Assembly: GCF_000383415.1 (NCBI RefSeq)
Contig: NZ_KB911257.1
Coordinates: 286,558-350,557 of the forward strand
Reading direction: 5' to 3'
Length of the DNA stretch: 64,000 bases
DNA from: Hyphomicrobium zavarzinii ATCC 27496
GTDB taxonomy: Bacteria > Pseudomonadota > Alphaproteobacteria > Rhizobiales > Hyphomicrobiaceae
Positions 24,051 through 32,320 of this stretch are shown one piece after another (within the stretch, counting starts at the first letter, position 1; each line of letters begins with the position of its first letter). The position numbers and the translations under genes are program-made. The notes under the pieces were generated by a model. That model was given only the letters and a program-made list of their open reading frames with translations. It ran no database searches and was not told the origin of the DNA.

Positions 24051-24932
24051 ATGTCGAATTTTTTCGTGTCACTCGCGGATCTCTGGATCAGGCGTGCTGC
24101 CGCTCCGAAGCCCGAGGCCTTCGCTCTCGTTCGCGATCTTTCGCCTGCCGTCGTCATCACCGGTGCGTCGCGTGGAATAGGACGTGCGCTTGCGCAACGC
24201 TTCGCGGAGGCGGGGCACGATCTTGTTCTGATCGCGCGCGCGCCGGATCCGCTCGAGAAGACCGTGCAGGAGCTCTCCCGCTCGACCAAGTCTCGCGTGG
24301 TTCCGCTTGCGCTCGACGTCACGGCGCCGGATGCCCCGCAACGGCTGGACGCCGCGCTCGCGGCCGCCGGGTTCTATATGGACGTGCTCGTCAACAATGC
24401 GGGCATCGGACTTTCCGGGCCATTCGTTGAACAGGAGGACGCGGACATCGAGCGGCTCATCGCTCTCAACGTCACCGCCGCGACCCGCCTCATGCATCAC
24501 GCGTTGCCCGCGATGCTCGCGCGTGCACGTGGCGGCATCCTGAACGTGGGTTCGCTCGGCGGGCTCGTGCCTGGCCCCAATCAAGCGGCCTACTATGCGA
24601 GCAAGGCCTATCTCATCTCGTTGACGGAGGCGGTGGGCCACGAGGTTCGTGGACGCGGCGTGCGCCTCGCGGTGGTGGCGCCGGGGCCCGTCGAGACGAC
24701 GTTCCATCGCTCCATGCGGGCGGAGGGCGCGCTCTACAGAACCCTGGTGCCGAGCATGAGCGCGGAGGCGGTGGCGCGCAGTTCCTACAGAGGCTACCGA
24801 ATTGGCCGTACCGTGATCGTTCCCGGCGTTCTCCCGGCGCTCAATGCAATTGCGCTCAAGTTCCTGCCTCACGCCCTCAGTGTGCCGCTGGTGGGCTTTC
24901 TGCTTTCAAACGGATCGCGCCGCGCTTCTTGA
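24051..24932 (+). CDS. short-chain dehydrogenase/reductase
   Basis: 293 residues from ATG 24051. The Rossmann cofactor motif 'VVITGASRGIGRALAQRFAE' (about residue 34 on) is followed by 'LVNNAGIGLSGPF' and the catalytic 'YYASK' (Tyr and Lys) with the Ser in 'LNVGSLGG'. An N-terminal extension of about 30 residues precedes the core, and the C-terminus is hydrophobic ('PHALSVPLVGFLL'), suggesting membrane association as in the classical DltE/SDR-C type. The NAD(P)H-dependent substrate is unknown. Confidence 0.9.
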   Translation: MSNFFVSLADLWIRRAAAPKPEAFALVRDLSPAVVITGASRGIGRALAQRFAEAGHDLVLIARAPDPLEKTVQELSRSTKSRVVPLALDVTAPDAPQRLDAALAAAGFYMDVLVNNAGIGLSGPFVEQEDADIERLIALNVTAATRLMHHALPAMLARARGGILNVGSLGGLVPGPNQAAYYASKAYLISLTEAVGHEVRGRGVRLAVVAPGPVETTFHRSMRAEGALYRTLVPSMSAEAVARSSYRGYRIGRTVIVPGVLPALNAIALKFLPHALSVPLVGFLLSNGSRRAS

Positions 24933-25073
24933 TCTCTTCCGGTGCGACCAATTGTACGGATTGCGTCCTTAGCGTTCCCGATCGAACAAAGTTTGCAGAG
25001 TTGAAACGATTTCGCGCTCTAATGACACTCAAGCGCCAGGGAATTGGTCCCGCGTACCTTGGTTGCAGATAGC

Positions 25074-25113
25074 GGCGGCCTGGCGAGACGAAGAGTCTCG
25101 ATAGGTCGCCGCC
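25074..25113 (+). terminator. branched hairpin downstream of SDR
   Basis: Outer arms GGCGGC/GCCGCC and inner arms CGAGAC/GTCTCG around GAAGA, with CCT/AGG pairing between them. It lies between convergent genes and is followed by a short T-rich stretch. Confidence 0.4.
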
Positions 25114-25145
25114 ATTGCTTTCAATCCGTATTAAGAAGTCTTAAC

Positions 25146-25169
25146 CGCTCGTGACCTTGTCACGGAGCG
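25146..25169 (-). terminator. hairpin downstream of the small FPASDP protein gene
   Basis: CGCTC-GTGAC paired with GTCAC-GAGCG with one bulged base around CTT, lying 20 bases past the stop of the minus-strand gene. Confidence 0.45.
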
Positions 25170-25188
25170 CGTTTCGCGTTTGCCGCGC

Positions 25189-25404
25189 TCAAGCCGCGCC
25201 CTTGGTCTTTGCTGCGACCTGACGCGCGAGCTTCTCGACAAGAGCCTTGTCGATCTTTGCGGGCTTGCGGCCAATAGGGCGGTCGGGCTTGTCGGCCGTC
25301 ACGTCGCCGACCGAGACGGGATCGCTCGCGGGGAACGTGTCTTTGAGCGCTTCGTCAAGCTGGCTCTCGAGCTCGGCCTTCGGAAGCTTTTCTTTCACTG
25401 TCAT
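25189..25404 (-). CDS. small 'FPASDP' stress-type protein
   Basis: 71 residues from ATG 25404, with GGGAGGAAA just upstream. 'EALKDTFPASDPVSVGDVTA' is the recognisable block of a family of short proteins widespread in alphaproteobacteria and often found near general-stress genes. The remainder is Lys-rich and helical. No activity is known. It sits next to a DUF883-like gene in the same direction, a pairing often seen in stress clusters. Confidence 0.75.
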   Translation of the reverse strand: MTVKEKLPKAELESQLDEALKDTFPASDPVSVGDVTADKPDRPIGRKPAKIDKALVEKLARQVAAKTKGAA

Positions 25405-25450
25405 GGTTTCCTCCCGAAATCCCATCTGCGATCTAAAAACGCCGCGCGTT

Positions 25451-25798
25451 CTAGATGCGGCGGCGCAATGCGCGATACCCGGGCTCGACGTAATCCGACA
25501 GCCGCTCGAGCAGATCGTTGTTGCGGCGGGCCGGCGACATCTTCCAGAGCGCACCGGCCGCGCAGGCGAACGCTGCGACGACACCGAGAGCGAGAAGCGG
25601 CTGCTCCTGCACGAAGCGCTTGGTGGCGGAGACCGCCTCGTCCACGCTCTCGCCCGCGCTCTTCAGCGCCTTCGCGCCTTCCGTCTTGACGGTATCGGCG
25701 ACATCCTCGGCCTTGTTCTTGAGCTGCTGGACGGTGTCCTGCGCGTCGCGGGCGCGCGCCGATGCGTTGCCCTGATAGGACTCGAACGATTGGGCCAT
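25451..25798 (-). CDS. DUF883/ElaB-YqjD-like membrane-anchored protein
   Basis: 115 residues: a long amphipathic helix (about 12-60, rich in Ala, Asp, Lys), a Pro break ('VQEQPLLALGVVAAFACAAG') leading into one C-terminal membrane helix, then a basic tail. This is the DUF883 layout; in E. coli, ElaB and YqjD of this group bind ribosomes at the membrane in stationary phase. Function here is inferred only from that family. Confidence 0.82.
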   Translation of the reverse strand: MAQSFESYQGNASARARDAQDTVQQLKNKAEDVADTVKTEGAKALKSAGESVDEAVSATKRFVQEQPLLALGVVAAFACAAGALWKMSPARRNNDLLERLSDYVEPGYRALRRRI

Positions 25799-25952
25799 GT
25801 GCTGCTCCTTGGCGTTGTGAGTGAACGGGGGTGAATGGGAAGGTTCAACCGGTCAACGCAGAAGCGCGCATTTCGTTCCAGCGGGTGCCGGAACCCACGC
25901 TCGGCGTGGCGCGTTCGACGAGAGATCTTCAGCTCTTCGCGAGGGCGCTCAG

Positions 25953-26144
25953 ATGAACGTGTCCGGCTACACCGACAGCGACATCAAACTTTTCAAAGCC
26001 GTGCTCGACGCCTCCATGACCGAGAGCATGGCATGTGGCGCCGCCATTCCCCTCGACCTCATGACCATGCGGCTGTTCAAGGCCGCGCGCGAGGGCGAGC
26101 GTGATCCACAACGGCTCGTTGAAGCGGTGCTCGGGCTGCACTAG
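25953..26144 (+). CDS. hypothetical small protein
   Basis: 63 residues from ATG 25953 with GAGGGCG upstream. Helical ('DSDIKLFKAVLDASMTESMA', 'PLDLMTMRLFKAAREGERDP') and without a membrane segment. Not recognised. Confidence 0.6.
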   Translation: MNVSGYTDSDIKLFKAVLDASMTESMACGAAIPLDLMTMRLFKAAREGERDPQRLVEAVLGLH

Positions 26145-26259
26145 GCGCCAGCTAAAGTGCCGGGAGCGGCCGGGTTTGGTCCCGGCTGTGGTTCCCTCGC
26201 ACTAGAGAGGGAGTCGCGCGCTGGCGAAGATAAGGGGCTGATTCGTTCGGGGGCCCCTT

Positions 26260-26448
26260 ATGAAAGACTCGCAAAAGCAGACCCTTTGCTTTCTTGTCCT
26301 TGGCACGAGCCTGGCCGTGCTCCTTCAGAACCTCGCCAAGCGCCGGTATGTCGTCACAACCCGGCCGATCACGCGTACTGGCGGAGGTGAGGTCATCGAT
26401 TTCGCGGCCTGGAAGGAGCTTCGGGGCCGCAATCAGGTTTTGATGTAA
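26260..26448 (+). CDS. hypothetical small protein with one hydrophobic segment
   Basis: 62 residues. One hydrophobic stretch (about residues 8-25, 'TLCFLVLGTSLAVLLQNLA') precedes a basic polar tail. The start lacks a strong SD, so this may not be a gene. It lies before tRNA-Thr in an otherwise empty stretch. Confidence 0.35.
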   Translation: MKDSQKQTLCFLVLGTSLAVLLQNLAKRRYVVTTRPITRTGGGEVIDFAAWKELRGRNQVLM

Positions 26449-26557
26449 GGGTATCGCCCCACAAACGCCGGTTCGCCCAGATCCGGCGGCGCGCGCGCCG
26501 GCCACGATCACGGTGGCGCGCCGACGAGATAGATTTTTCGAAAGTCCCTGGAAATAG

Positions 26558-26633
26558 TGGTGCCGCAAACAGGACTCGAACCTGTGACCCCGTCATTACG
26601 AATGACGTGCTCTACCAACTGAGCTATTGCGGC
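26558..26633 (-). tRNA. tRNA-Thr (anticodon CGT)
   Basis: Read on the minus strand: acceptor GCCGCAA pairs with TTGCGGC, discriminator A and encoded CCA follow. D arm 'AGCTCAGTTGGTAGAGC', anticodon stem CGTCA/TGACG with loop TTCGTAA giving anticodon CGT, and T arm 'CAGGTTCGAGTCCTG'. All arms are intact. No integrase is nearby. Confidence 0.97.
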
Positions 26634-26852
26634 GAGGCTGCCGTGCGGGAGCCGACTTACAAAATAAGGCTCAGCAGCGCGCCTTGATAGGCCGAAACGG
26701 CCCGGCGTTCAAGGCCCCGCCTTCAGCAAATTCTGTCTTCGGCCTGGGGCCAGCCGCCGCATTCCCTCGGGGCGCAGGATTCGGAACCCACTTTGGGTGT
26801 CAAAGCGTTAACATGGCGGACCTCGTCACTCCACCACACACGGAGGGGGAGC

Positions 26853-27116
26853 ATGACAATGACGTCGCGGAACCCTGTTCTGGACGATCTGATCGCGCGG
26901 ATGCGCCAACCCATCAATGTGCGGGACCACGCCAACGAGGAGGCGGTTCGCATCATGGTGAGGCTCGGCCTAAGTCACCCGATGACCCTGGCCGCAGCCT
27001 TGAAGGTGGTCGCGTCCGAGATGAGGCATGGGCGGATGCAGGAAATCGAGGCGACGGCGCGGGCGCTCCACGCCAAGCTTCTGCGGCGGCACGACGAGCC
27101 CGGCACTCCGCAGTGA
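26853..27116 (+). CDS. hypothetical helical protein
   Basis: 87 residues from ATG 26853, with GGAGGGGGA immediately upstream. Polar and helical ('PVLDDLIARMRQPINVRDHA', 'HPMTLAAALKVVASEMRHGR'). Not recognised; convergent with the methyltransferase gene six bases away. Confidence 0.6.
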   Translation: MTMTSRNPVLDDLIARMRQPINVRDHANEEAVRIMVRLGLSHPMTLAAALKVVASEMRHGRMQEIEATARALHAKLLRRHDEPGTPQ

Positions 27117-27122
27117 CGCGGA

Positions 27123-27782
27123 TCACAGCCGCCAGACGGACGTGCGCTTGATCTCGGCGTCCTCGAGCTCGCGGGTTACGGGAACCTGATACTCCGCCGC
27201 GAGCGTGAACCGGCCAACCGGAAAATAGGAGCGCTTGGGATCCCCGATCAGCACGGAGGCGCCGGACGCGGCCGCCTGCTCGATGTAGGCGGTGACGCGG
27301 GCCGCAAGCTCGCGCTCGTAGAAGAGATCGCCGACCAGGATCACGTCGGCCCGCTCCGGCGCGCTGGCCAGCAAGTCCTCTCCCGTGGTTTCCACTTCGA
27401 CAGAATTGAGCGCCGCATTGAGCCTCACGGCCGCAAGCGAAAACGCGTCGATGTCGGCAGCCAGAACTTTCGCCGCCCCTGCGCGCTTTGCAGCGATGGC
27501 GGTGAGACCGGAGCCCGAGCCCAAGTCGATGACGGAGAGGCCGCGCACGAGCGCGGGCGTATCGAGAAGATAGCGCGCAAGTGCCTGTCCGCCAGCCCAG
27601 GCGAAAGCCCAGTAAGGCGGCGGCACGTTCATCTCGCCCAGCTCTTCCTCGGTCTTCTGCCAAATGGGCAGACTTTCCTCGGCAAGGTGAAGGCGGATCT
27701 CCGGCACGAGCGGCGGCGTGAGCGGGCGTGTGTTGGCAGCGATGAACGCTTCGGCGCGGGGCGCCTCGTTCGGGGCGCTCAC
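27123..27782 (-). CDS. class I SAM-dependent methyltransferase, ETFB-KMT/PrmA-like
   Basis: Start at GTG 27782, overlapping the stop of the EVE gene (GTGA), so the two are translationally coupled. 219 residues. Motif I is 'SVIDLGSGSGLTAIAAKRAG' and the acidic motif II is 'KVLAADIDAFSLA'. The 'VGDLFYERELA' block is close to the D-x-F-Y-(D/E) signature of the METTL20/ETF-beta lysine methyltransferase group. It probably methylates a protein lysine; the usual annotation of close relatives is 50S ribosomal L11 or ETFB methyltransferase. The exact target is not determinable here. Confidence 0.8.
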   Translation of the reverse strand: MSAPNEAPRAEAFIAANTRPLTPPLVPEIRLHLAEESLPIWQKTEEELGEMNVPPPYWAFAWAGGQALARYLLDTPALVRGLSVIDLGSGSGLTAIAAKRAGAAKVLAADIDAFSLAAVRLNAALNSVEVETTGEDLLASAPERADVILVGDLFYERELAARVTAYIEQAAASGASVLIGDPKRSYFPVGRFTLAAEYQVPVTRELEDAEIKRTSVWRL

Positions 27783-28231
27783 GCCTTGGCTTTCTTGGTG
27801 CGTTTCGCCGGCGAAGGCGCCACGCCGGCCATGCGGCACACCTCGGCCCACTCCTTTTCGGTCACAGGCTGCACGGAGAGGCGCGAGGCGGTGACGAGCT
27901 TCATCTCGGCGAGCTTCGGATTGGCCTTCACGTCCGCAAGCGTGACGGGGCGCGGCATGGGCTCCACGGCCCGCACGTCCACGCACTCCCACGCGCCCGT
28001 GTCGTCCGTTCCATCCGGATGCGCCAGCACGATCACCTCGCAGATGCCGACGATCTCCTTGCCGATGTTCGAGTGATAGAAGAACCCGAGATCGCCGATC
28101 TGCATCGCGCGCATGTTGTTGCGCGCCTGAAAGTTGCGTACGCCCGTCCAAGGCTCGCCCTTGGCGCCCTTCGAGACGAGTTCATCCCAGGAGAACGCGT
28201 CGGGCTCGGATTTGAAAAGCCAATAGGCCAT
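27779..28231 (-). CDS. EVE domain protein
   Basis: 150 residues. 'YWLFKSEPDAFSWDEL' at the N-terminus, 'PWTGVRNFQARNNMRAMQIG' and 'GFFYHSNIGKEIVGICEVI' are the conserved blocks of EVE (PUA-like) domains, which hold modified bases of nucleic acids in a pocket. The C-terminal tail is Lys/Ala-rich. The gene precedes and overlaps a methyltransferase, and lies two genes after tsaD, a neighbourhood common in alphaproteobacteria. Confidence 0.93.
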   Translation of the reverse strand: MAYWLFKSEPDAFSWDELVSKGAKGEPWTGVRNFQARNNMRAMQIGDLGFFYHSNIGKEIVGICEVIVLAHPDGTDDTGAWECVDVRAVEPMPRPVTLADVKANPKLAEMKLVTASRLSVQPVTEKEWAEVCRMAGVAPSPAKRTKKAKA

Positions 28232-28298
28232 GGAAGCGTCGATCTCCGAGTGTGTAGGACGGGGTGCACCTTACGCCATATTCGGCGTGTCTCAAGCC

Positions 28299-29294
28299 TC
28301 AGTCCTCGGCCTTGAACGGGCGGCGCAGAAGGCCGGAGATGGCATCGTCCACGCTCACGCGCCCTTCCAGAACGGCGTGTACGGCTTCCGTGATCGGCAT
28401 CTCGATGCGCTTCTCCTCCGCAAGCCGCACGACGGCCGCCGCGGTGTAGACACCTTCGGTCACGGCAACACGCGCGCCGAGCACGGCTGCGAGCGTCTCA
28501 CCCTGGCCCAGCGCGCGACCCAGGCTCATATTGCGCGACTGCACGCTGCCGCAGGTGAGGACGAGATCGCCGAGGCCAGAGAGCCCCATCATGGTCTCGG
28601 GCCGCGCGCCGAGCACGTGGCCGAGCCGGCGCATCTCGGCAAAGCCGCGCGTCACGATGGCTGCGTGTGCGCTGGCGCCGAGGCCCTTGCCGTGGACGAT
28701 GCCGGCGGCGATGGCGAGCACGTTCTTCAAGGCGCCGCCCAGCTCGACGCCGACGATGTCGTCCGACCAATAGAGGCGAAGCTGGCGATCCCCCAGCCGC
28801 TCGGCCAATTGCCTGCCGAGGGTTTCGTTGCGGCAGGCGATGGTGAGCGCCGCGGGCAGGCCACGGGCCACGTCCGCCGCGAAGCTCGGGCCTGAGAGCA
28901 CGGCGAGCATCACATCCGGCGCGGTCTCGGCGATGACCTCGCCCAAGAGCTTGCCCGTCTGCTGCTCGACGCCCTTCGCGCAGACGACGAGCGGCTGGCC
29001 GGGGCGGACGAGGCGGGCCAGCGTCGCGGTGATGGCACGCACGTGCTGGGCGGGGCAAACCAGCAGAATGGCATCGGAAGCCGCGCAGTCCTCGAGGCGC
29101 GCGGTGGCCTTGAGCCGGGTATCCAGCTCGACGCCAGGAAGGAACGAGCGGTTGACGTGGCGCTCGTTGATGTCGGCCACGGTGTCCGGCTCGCGCGCCC
29201 ACAGCACGACATCGCGCCCGGCGAGAACGAGGGTCTGCGCAAGCGCGGTTCCCCAGGCTCCGCCCCCGATGACACCGATGCGATTGATGGTCAT
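28299..29294 (-). CDS. gpsA: glycerol-3-phosphate dehydrogenase [NAD(P)+]
   Basis: 331 residues, normal length. It makes sn-glycerol 3-phosphate from dihydroxyacetone phosphate, the head-group precursor for phospholipids. The Rossmann motif 'IGVIGGGAWGTALAQTL' is at the N-terminus, the catalytic Lys lies in 'GGALKNVLAIAAGI', and 'GLSGLGDLVLTCGSVQSRNM' is the conserved substrate-site block. It lies downstream of tsaD in the same direction, separated by about 90 bases, and is likely in one operon with it. Confidence 0.96.
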   Translation of the reverse strand: MTINRIGVIGGGAWGTALAQTLVLAGRDVVLWAREPDTVADINERHVNRSFLPGVELDTRLKATARLEDCAASDAILLVCPAQHVRAITATLARLVRPGQPLVVCAKGVEQQTGKLLGEVIAETAPDVMLAVLSGPSFAADVARGLPAALTIACRNETLGRQLAERLGDRQLRLYWSDDIVGVELGGALKNVLAIAAGIVHGKGLGASAHAAIVTRGFAEMRRLGHVLGARPETMMGLSGLGDLVLTCGSVQSRNMSLGRALGQGETLAAVLGARVAVTEGVYTAAAVVRLAEEKRIEMPITEAVHAVLEGRVSVDDAISGLLRRPFKAED

Positions 29295-29381
29295 GAGCTC
29301 ACGCTCCCAATTGGGCCCCCGGGACGGGCGCGTTGCCGCGTCCCCAGCGGCGCAGGGACAGTACTTGCCTGTTTCCCGTGA

Positions 29382-30560
29382 TCAAGCTTTTACGCCAGCC
29401 CCGATGGCAGCGGGAGCGGTTGGATCAAGCGGCCAGCGGGGCCTCGCCGCAAAATCAAGCCCATCCACCCAGCCGCGCGCCAAGCGCTCCGCGCCTGCCC
29501 AGGCGATCATGGCGCCGTTGTCCGTGCAGAGGGCGGGCGGCGGGACTGAGAGCGCAAAACCCCGCTCGGCAGCCAGCCGCGCGAGGGCAGCGCCGATCTT
29601 CCGGTTGGCCGCCACGCCTCCGGCCACCGTGAGGCGGCGCGGGCGATCCGGGCCGAAGGCGCCTTCGGCCATGTCCATGGCGCGGCCGACGCGGTCGGCC
29701 ACGATGTCGCAAACGGCGGCCTCGAAGGCGGCGCACAGGTCCGACACGTCGCGATCGGTCAGAGGAGCGGCCGCCTCGGCGCGCTGGCGTACCGCGGTCT
29801 TGAGGCCGGCGAGCGAAAAATGCGGCTCGGGGCGCCCAATCATCGGGCGGGGCAAGGGAAAACGTTTAGGATCTCCGTCGCGGGCGGCCTTCTCGACCTC
29901 AGGGCCGCCGGGATAGCCGAGCCCCAGAAGCTTGGCGGTCTTGTCGAAGGCCTCGCCGACGGCGTCGTCGATGGTGGTGCCCAGGCGGCGATAACGGCCG
30001 ACATCCTCGACCAGCAGCGTCTGCGTGTGCCCGCCCGAGACCAGCAGCATGAGGTAAGGGGGGGCGATGCCGTCGGTGAGCCCCACGGTGAGCGCGTGGG
30101 CCTCCAGATGATTGATGGCGAGAAAGGGCCGGCCGCTCGCCAGTGCCAGCGCCTTGCCGGTCACGAGCCCCACCACGAGGCCGCCGTTCAGACCAGGACC
30201 GGCGGTCGCGGCGATGCCCGACAGATCCCCCAGCCCGAGACCGGCTTCCGCAAGCGCGGCCTTCACCAAGCTGTCCAGGCATTCCACGTGGGCGCGGGCC
30301 GCGATCTCCGGCACGACGCCGCCATAGGGCCGATGCTCGGCGAGCTGGGAGCGGACGACGTTGGAGAGGATGCGGCCGCCCCCCTGCTCGTCGCGGACGA
30401 CCACGGAGGCCGCCGTCTCGTCGCAACTCGTCTCAATGCCGAGAACCACGAGGCGGCCCGGCGACGGTGTCGTTTCCCTGACTTCGGCCGGCACGTTCTC
30501 GTCCCGTTTGCGTTCGACCCGCCGGGCGGGCATTAATGGCGCCGCCTGCCGACGGTCCAT
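29382..30560 (-). CDS. tsaD: tRNA N6-adenosine threonylcarbamoyltransferase
   Basis: Transfers the threonylcarbamoyl group to A37 of ANN-decoding tRNAs, with TsaB and TsaE as partners. The core starts with '[17 protein letters not shown]'; the metal-binding His pair is in 'AARAHVECL' and '[10 protein letters not shown]'; 'VSGGHT' and '[11 protein letters not shown]' are the ATPase-family phosphate loops. The first 36 residues before the core are not part of the family, so the true start may be an internal codon such as ATG 30533 or a GTG near 30453. It is divergent from hemC. Confidence 0.95.
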   Translation of the reverse strand: MDRRQAAPLMPARRVERKRDENVPAEVRETTPSPGRLVVLGIETSCDETAASVVVRDEQGGGRILSNVVRSQLAEHRPYGGVVPEIAARAHVECLDSLVKAALAEAGLGLGDLSGIAATAGPGLNGGLVVGLVTGKALALASGRPFLAINHLEAHALTVGLTDGIAPPYLMLLVSGGHTQTLLVEDVGRYRRLGTTIDDAVGEAFDKTAKLLGLGYPGGPEVEKAARDGDPKRFPLPRPMIGRPEPHFSLAGLKTAVRQRAEAAAPLTDRDVSDLCAAFEAAVCDIVADRVGRAMDMAEGAFGPDRPRRLTVAGGVAANRKIGAALARLAAERGFALSVPPPALCTDNGAMIAWAGAERLARGWVDGLDFAARPRWPLDPTAPAAIGAGVKA

Positions 30561-30596
30561 CCTAGACCGTCGCCCCTAGCATCCGGAGCCCAAGAC

Positions 30597-31526
30597 TTGC
30601 AAGCTCGCACCTATCGTATCGGTACACGTGGATCGCCGCTCGCTCTCGCCCAGGCGCACGAGGTGCGCGGGCGTCTCATGGCGGCACACCGGCTGCCCGA
30701 GGACGCCTTCGAGATCCGGACCTACAAAACCACCGGTGACATCATCGTGGACCGTCCGCTCGCGGAGTTCGGCGGCAAGGGGCTCTTCACGAAGGAGCTT
30801 CAGGAGGCGCTGCTTTCCGACGAGATCGACTTCGCCGTGCATTCCATGAAGGACATGCAGACGCAGCTTCCTGACGGGCTTGGCATCGCCGCCGTGCTGC
30901 CGCGCGAGGACGTGCGGGATGCGTTCCTCTCCCTCAAGTATGCTTCCCTCGACGCTCTTCCCCACGGCGCCGTCGTCGGAACGTCTAGCCTGAGGCGGCA
31001 GGCGCAGGTGCAGCGGGTGCGGCCCGACCTCAAGGTGGTGGCCTTCCGTGGCAACGTACAGACACGGCTGCGCAAGCTCGCGGAAGGCGTGGCGGATGCG
31101 ACCCTTCTCGCCTGCGCGGGCCTGAAGCGGCTCGGTCTTGCCGACCGCATCACGTCCGAAATCCCCGTGGACCACATCCTTCCTGCGGTCGCGCAAGGCG
31201 CCATCGCCATCGAGATGCGCAGCGACAATGCCGAGATCGGCCAGATCCTTGCGCCGCTCAACGACGAGACGACGGCGATCCGCGTCACGGCCGAGCGCGC
31301 ATTCCTGCGCCGCCTCGAAGGCTCCTGCCGCACGCCCATCGCGGGCCTCGCCGAGCTTCGGGGCGACCGCCTCTCGTTCCGCGGCATGACGTTCTCGCTC
31401 GACGGGTCGGAGTGCTTCTCGACCGCCATCGAAGGACCGGCGGGAGACGCGGCGGCGCTCGGCATCGCCGCGGCCGATACCCTCCTGAAGCAGGGCGCGC
31501 ACGCCCACGTCAACCGGGCTCCCTGA
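30597..31526 (+). CDS. hemC: porphobilinogen deaminase (hydroxymethylbilane synthase)
   Basis: 309 residues from a TTG start with GGAG ten bases upstream. It polymerises four porphobilinogens to hydroxymethylbilane in haem synthesis. 'RIGTRGSPLALAQ', 'YKTTGD', 'HSMKDM', 'TSSLRRQAQ' and the dipyrromethane-binding Cys in 'LEGSCRTPIAG' are all present. Its stop overlaps the hemD start (TGATG), so the pair is co-translated. It is divergent from tsaD over a 36-base gap. Confidence 0.97.
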   Translation: MQARTYRIGTRGSPLALAQAHEVRGRLMAAHRLPEDAFEIRTYKTTGDIIVDRPLAEFGGKGLFTKELQEALLSDEIDFAVHSMKDMQTQLPDGLGIAAVLPREDVRDAFLSLKYASLDALPHGAVVGTSSLRRQAQVQRVRPDLKVVAFRGNVQTRLRKLAEGVADATLLACAGLKRLGLADRITSEIPVDHILPAVAQGAIAIEMRSDNAEIGQILAPLNDETTAIRVTAERAFLRRLEGSCRTPIAGLAELRGDRLSFRGMTFSLDGSECFSTAIEGPAGDAAALGIAAADTLLKQGAHAHVNRAP

Positions 31527-32263
31527 TGCGTCTCCTCATCACAAGACCTGAAGCGGGGCCGGAAGGCGATCCGCTCGCGGCCGCGCTCACAGCGATGGGG
31601 CATGCGGTCGTGCAGGCGCCGATGCTGTCCGTCAGCTACACCGACACCGTCCCGAACCTCGCGGGCGCGCAGGCCCTCATCGCGACCAGCCGCAACGGCC
31701 TCAAGGCCTTCATCCGGCGGGGACTTCCGAGCGAGGCCGTACTCGCGCTGCCACTACTTGCGGTCGGTCCGGCGACGGCCGCGTTCGGCCGGGAGATCGG
31801 CTTTCGGACCGTCGTCGAAGGCGCGGGCACGGGGCGGGAGTTGCTGGCGCAGATCAAATCCGACATCGACCCCGCGGCCGGCGTTCTGGTGCATCTCTCG
31901 GGCGAAACCCTGGCCGTGGATCTCAAGGGCGCCCTCGAAGCCGCGGGTTTTCAGGTGCGCCGCGAGATCGTTTACCAAACTCACGCCGCGAGCGGTTTTC
32001 CCGACGAGGTCACGGCTAAACTCCGGGCCGGTCTTCTGGACGGCGTCGTTCTCATGTCGCCCAGAACGGCCAAGGTCTATGCCGGGCTGATCACCGAACT
32101 CGGGCTTGCGGATTCGGTGCGCCGCCTGGTGCACTTCTGTCTGTCGGACGCGGTGGGCCGTGCGCTCGCAAGACTGGAGCCCGTCAATTTCGCAGTCGCT
32201 CGATCGCCCAATTCGCAAGAAATGCTTGCTCTCATCGCCCACGAGGCGTCAGAATCTTTCTAG
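31526..32263 (+). CDS. hemD: uroporphyrinogen-III synthase
   Basis: 245 residues; the start overlaps the hemC stop. It cyclises hydroxymethylbilane with inversion of ring D. Sequence conservation in this family is low; identification rests on 'LLITRPEAGPEGDPLAAALT' at the N-terminus, 'LIATSRNGLKAFI', 'LLAVGPATAAFGRE', and 'VVLMSPRTAKVYAGLI' in the second domain, together with the position directly after hemC. Length is normal. Confidence 0.93.
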   Translation: MRLLITRPEAGPEGDPLAAALTAMGHAVVQAPMLSVSYTDTVPNLAGAQALIATSRNGLKAFIRRGLPSEAVLALPLLAVGPATAAFGREIGFRTVVEGAGTGRELLAQIKSDIDPAAGVLVHLSGETLAVDLKGALEAAGFQVRREIVYQTHAASGFPDEVTAKLRAGLLDGVVLMSPRTAKVYAGLITELGLADSVRRLVHFCLSDAVGRALARLEPVNFAVARSPNSQEMLALIAHEASESF

Positions 32264-32320
32264 GTCCCACCTCGTCCCCCCTCGAGGTCCGACCCCAAAG
32301 CCCCTGGAGACCCTGCTCCC

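Noticed and set aside
26152-26568. Minus-strand 138-codon frame before tRNA-Thr
   Set aside because: No SD, atypical composition, and it runs into the tRNA gene.
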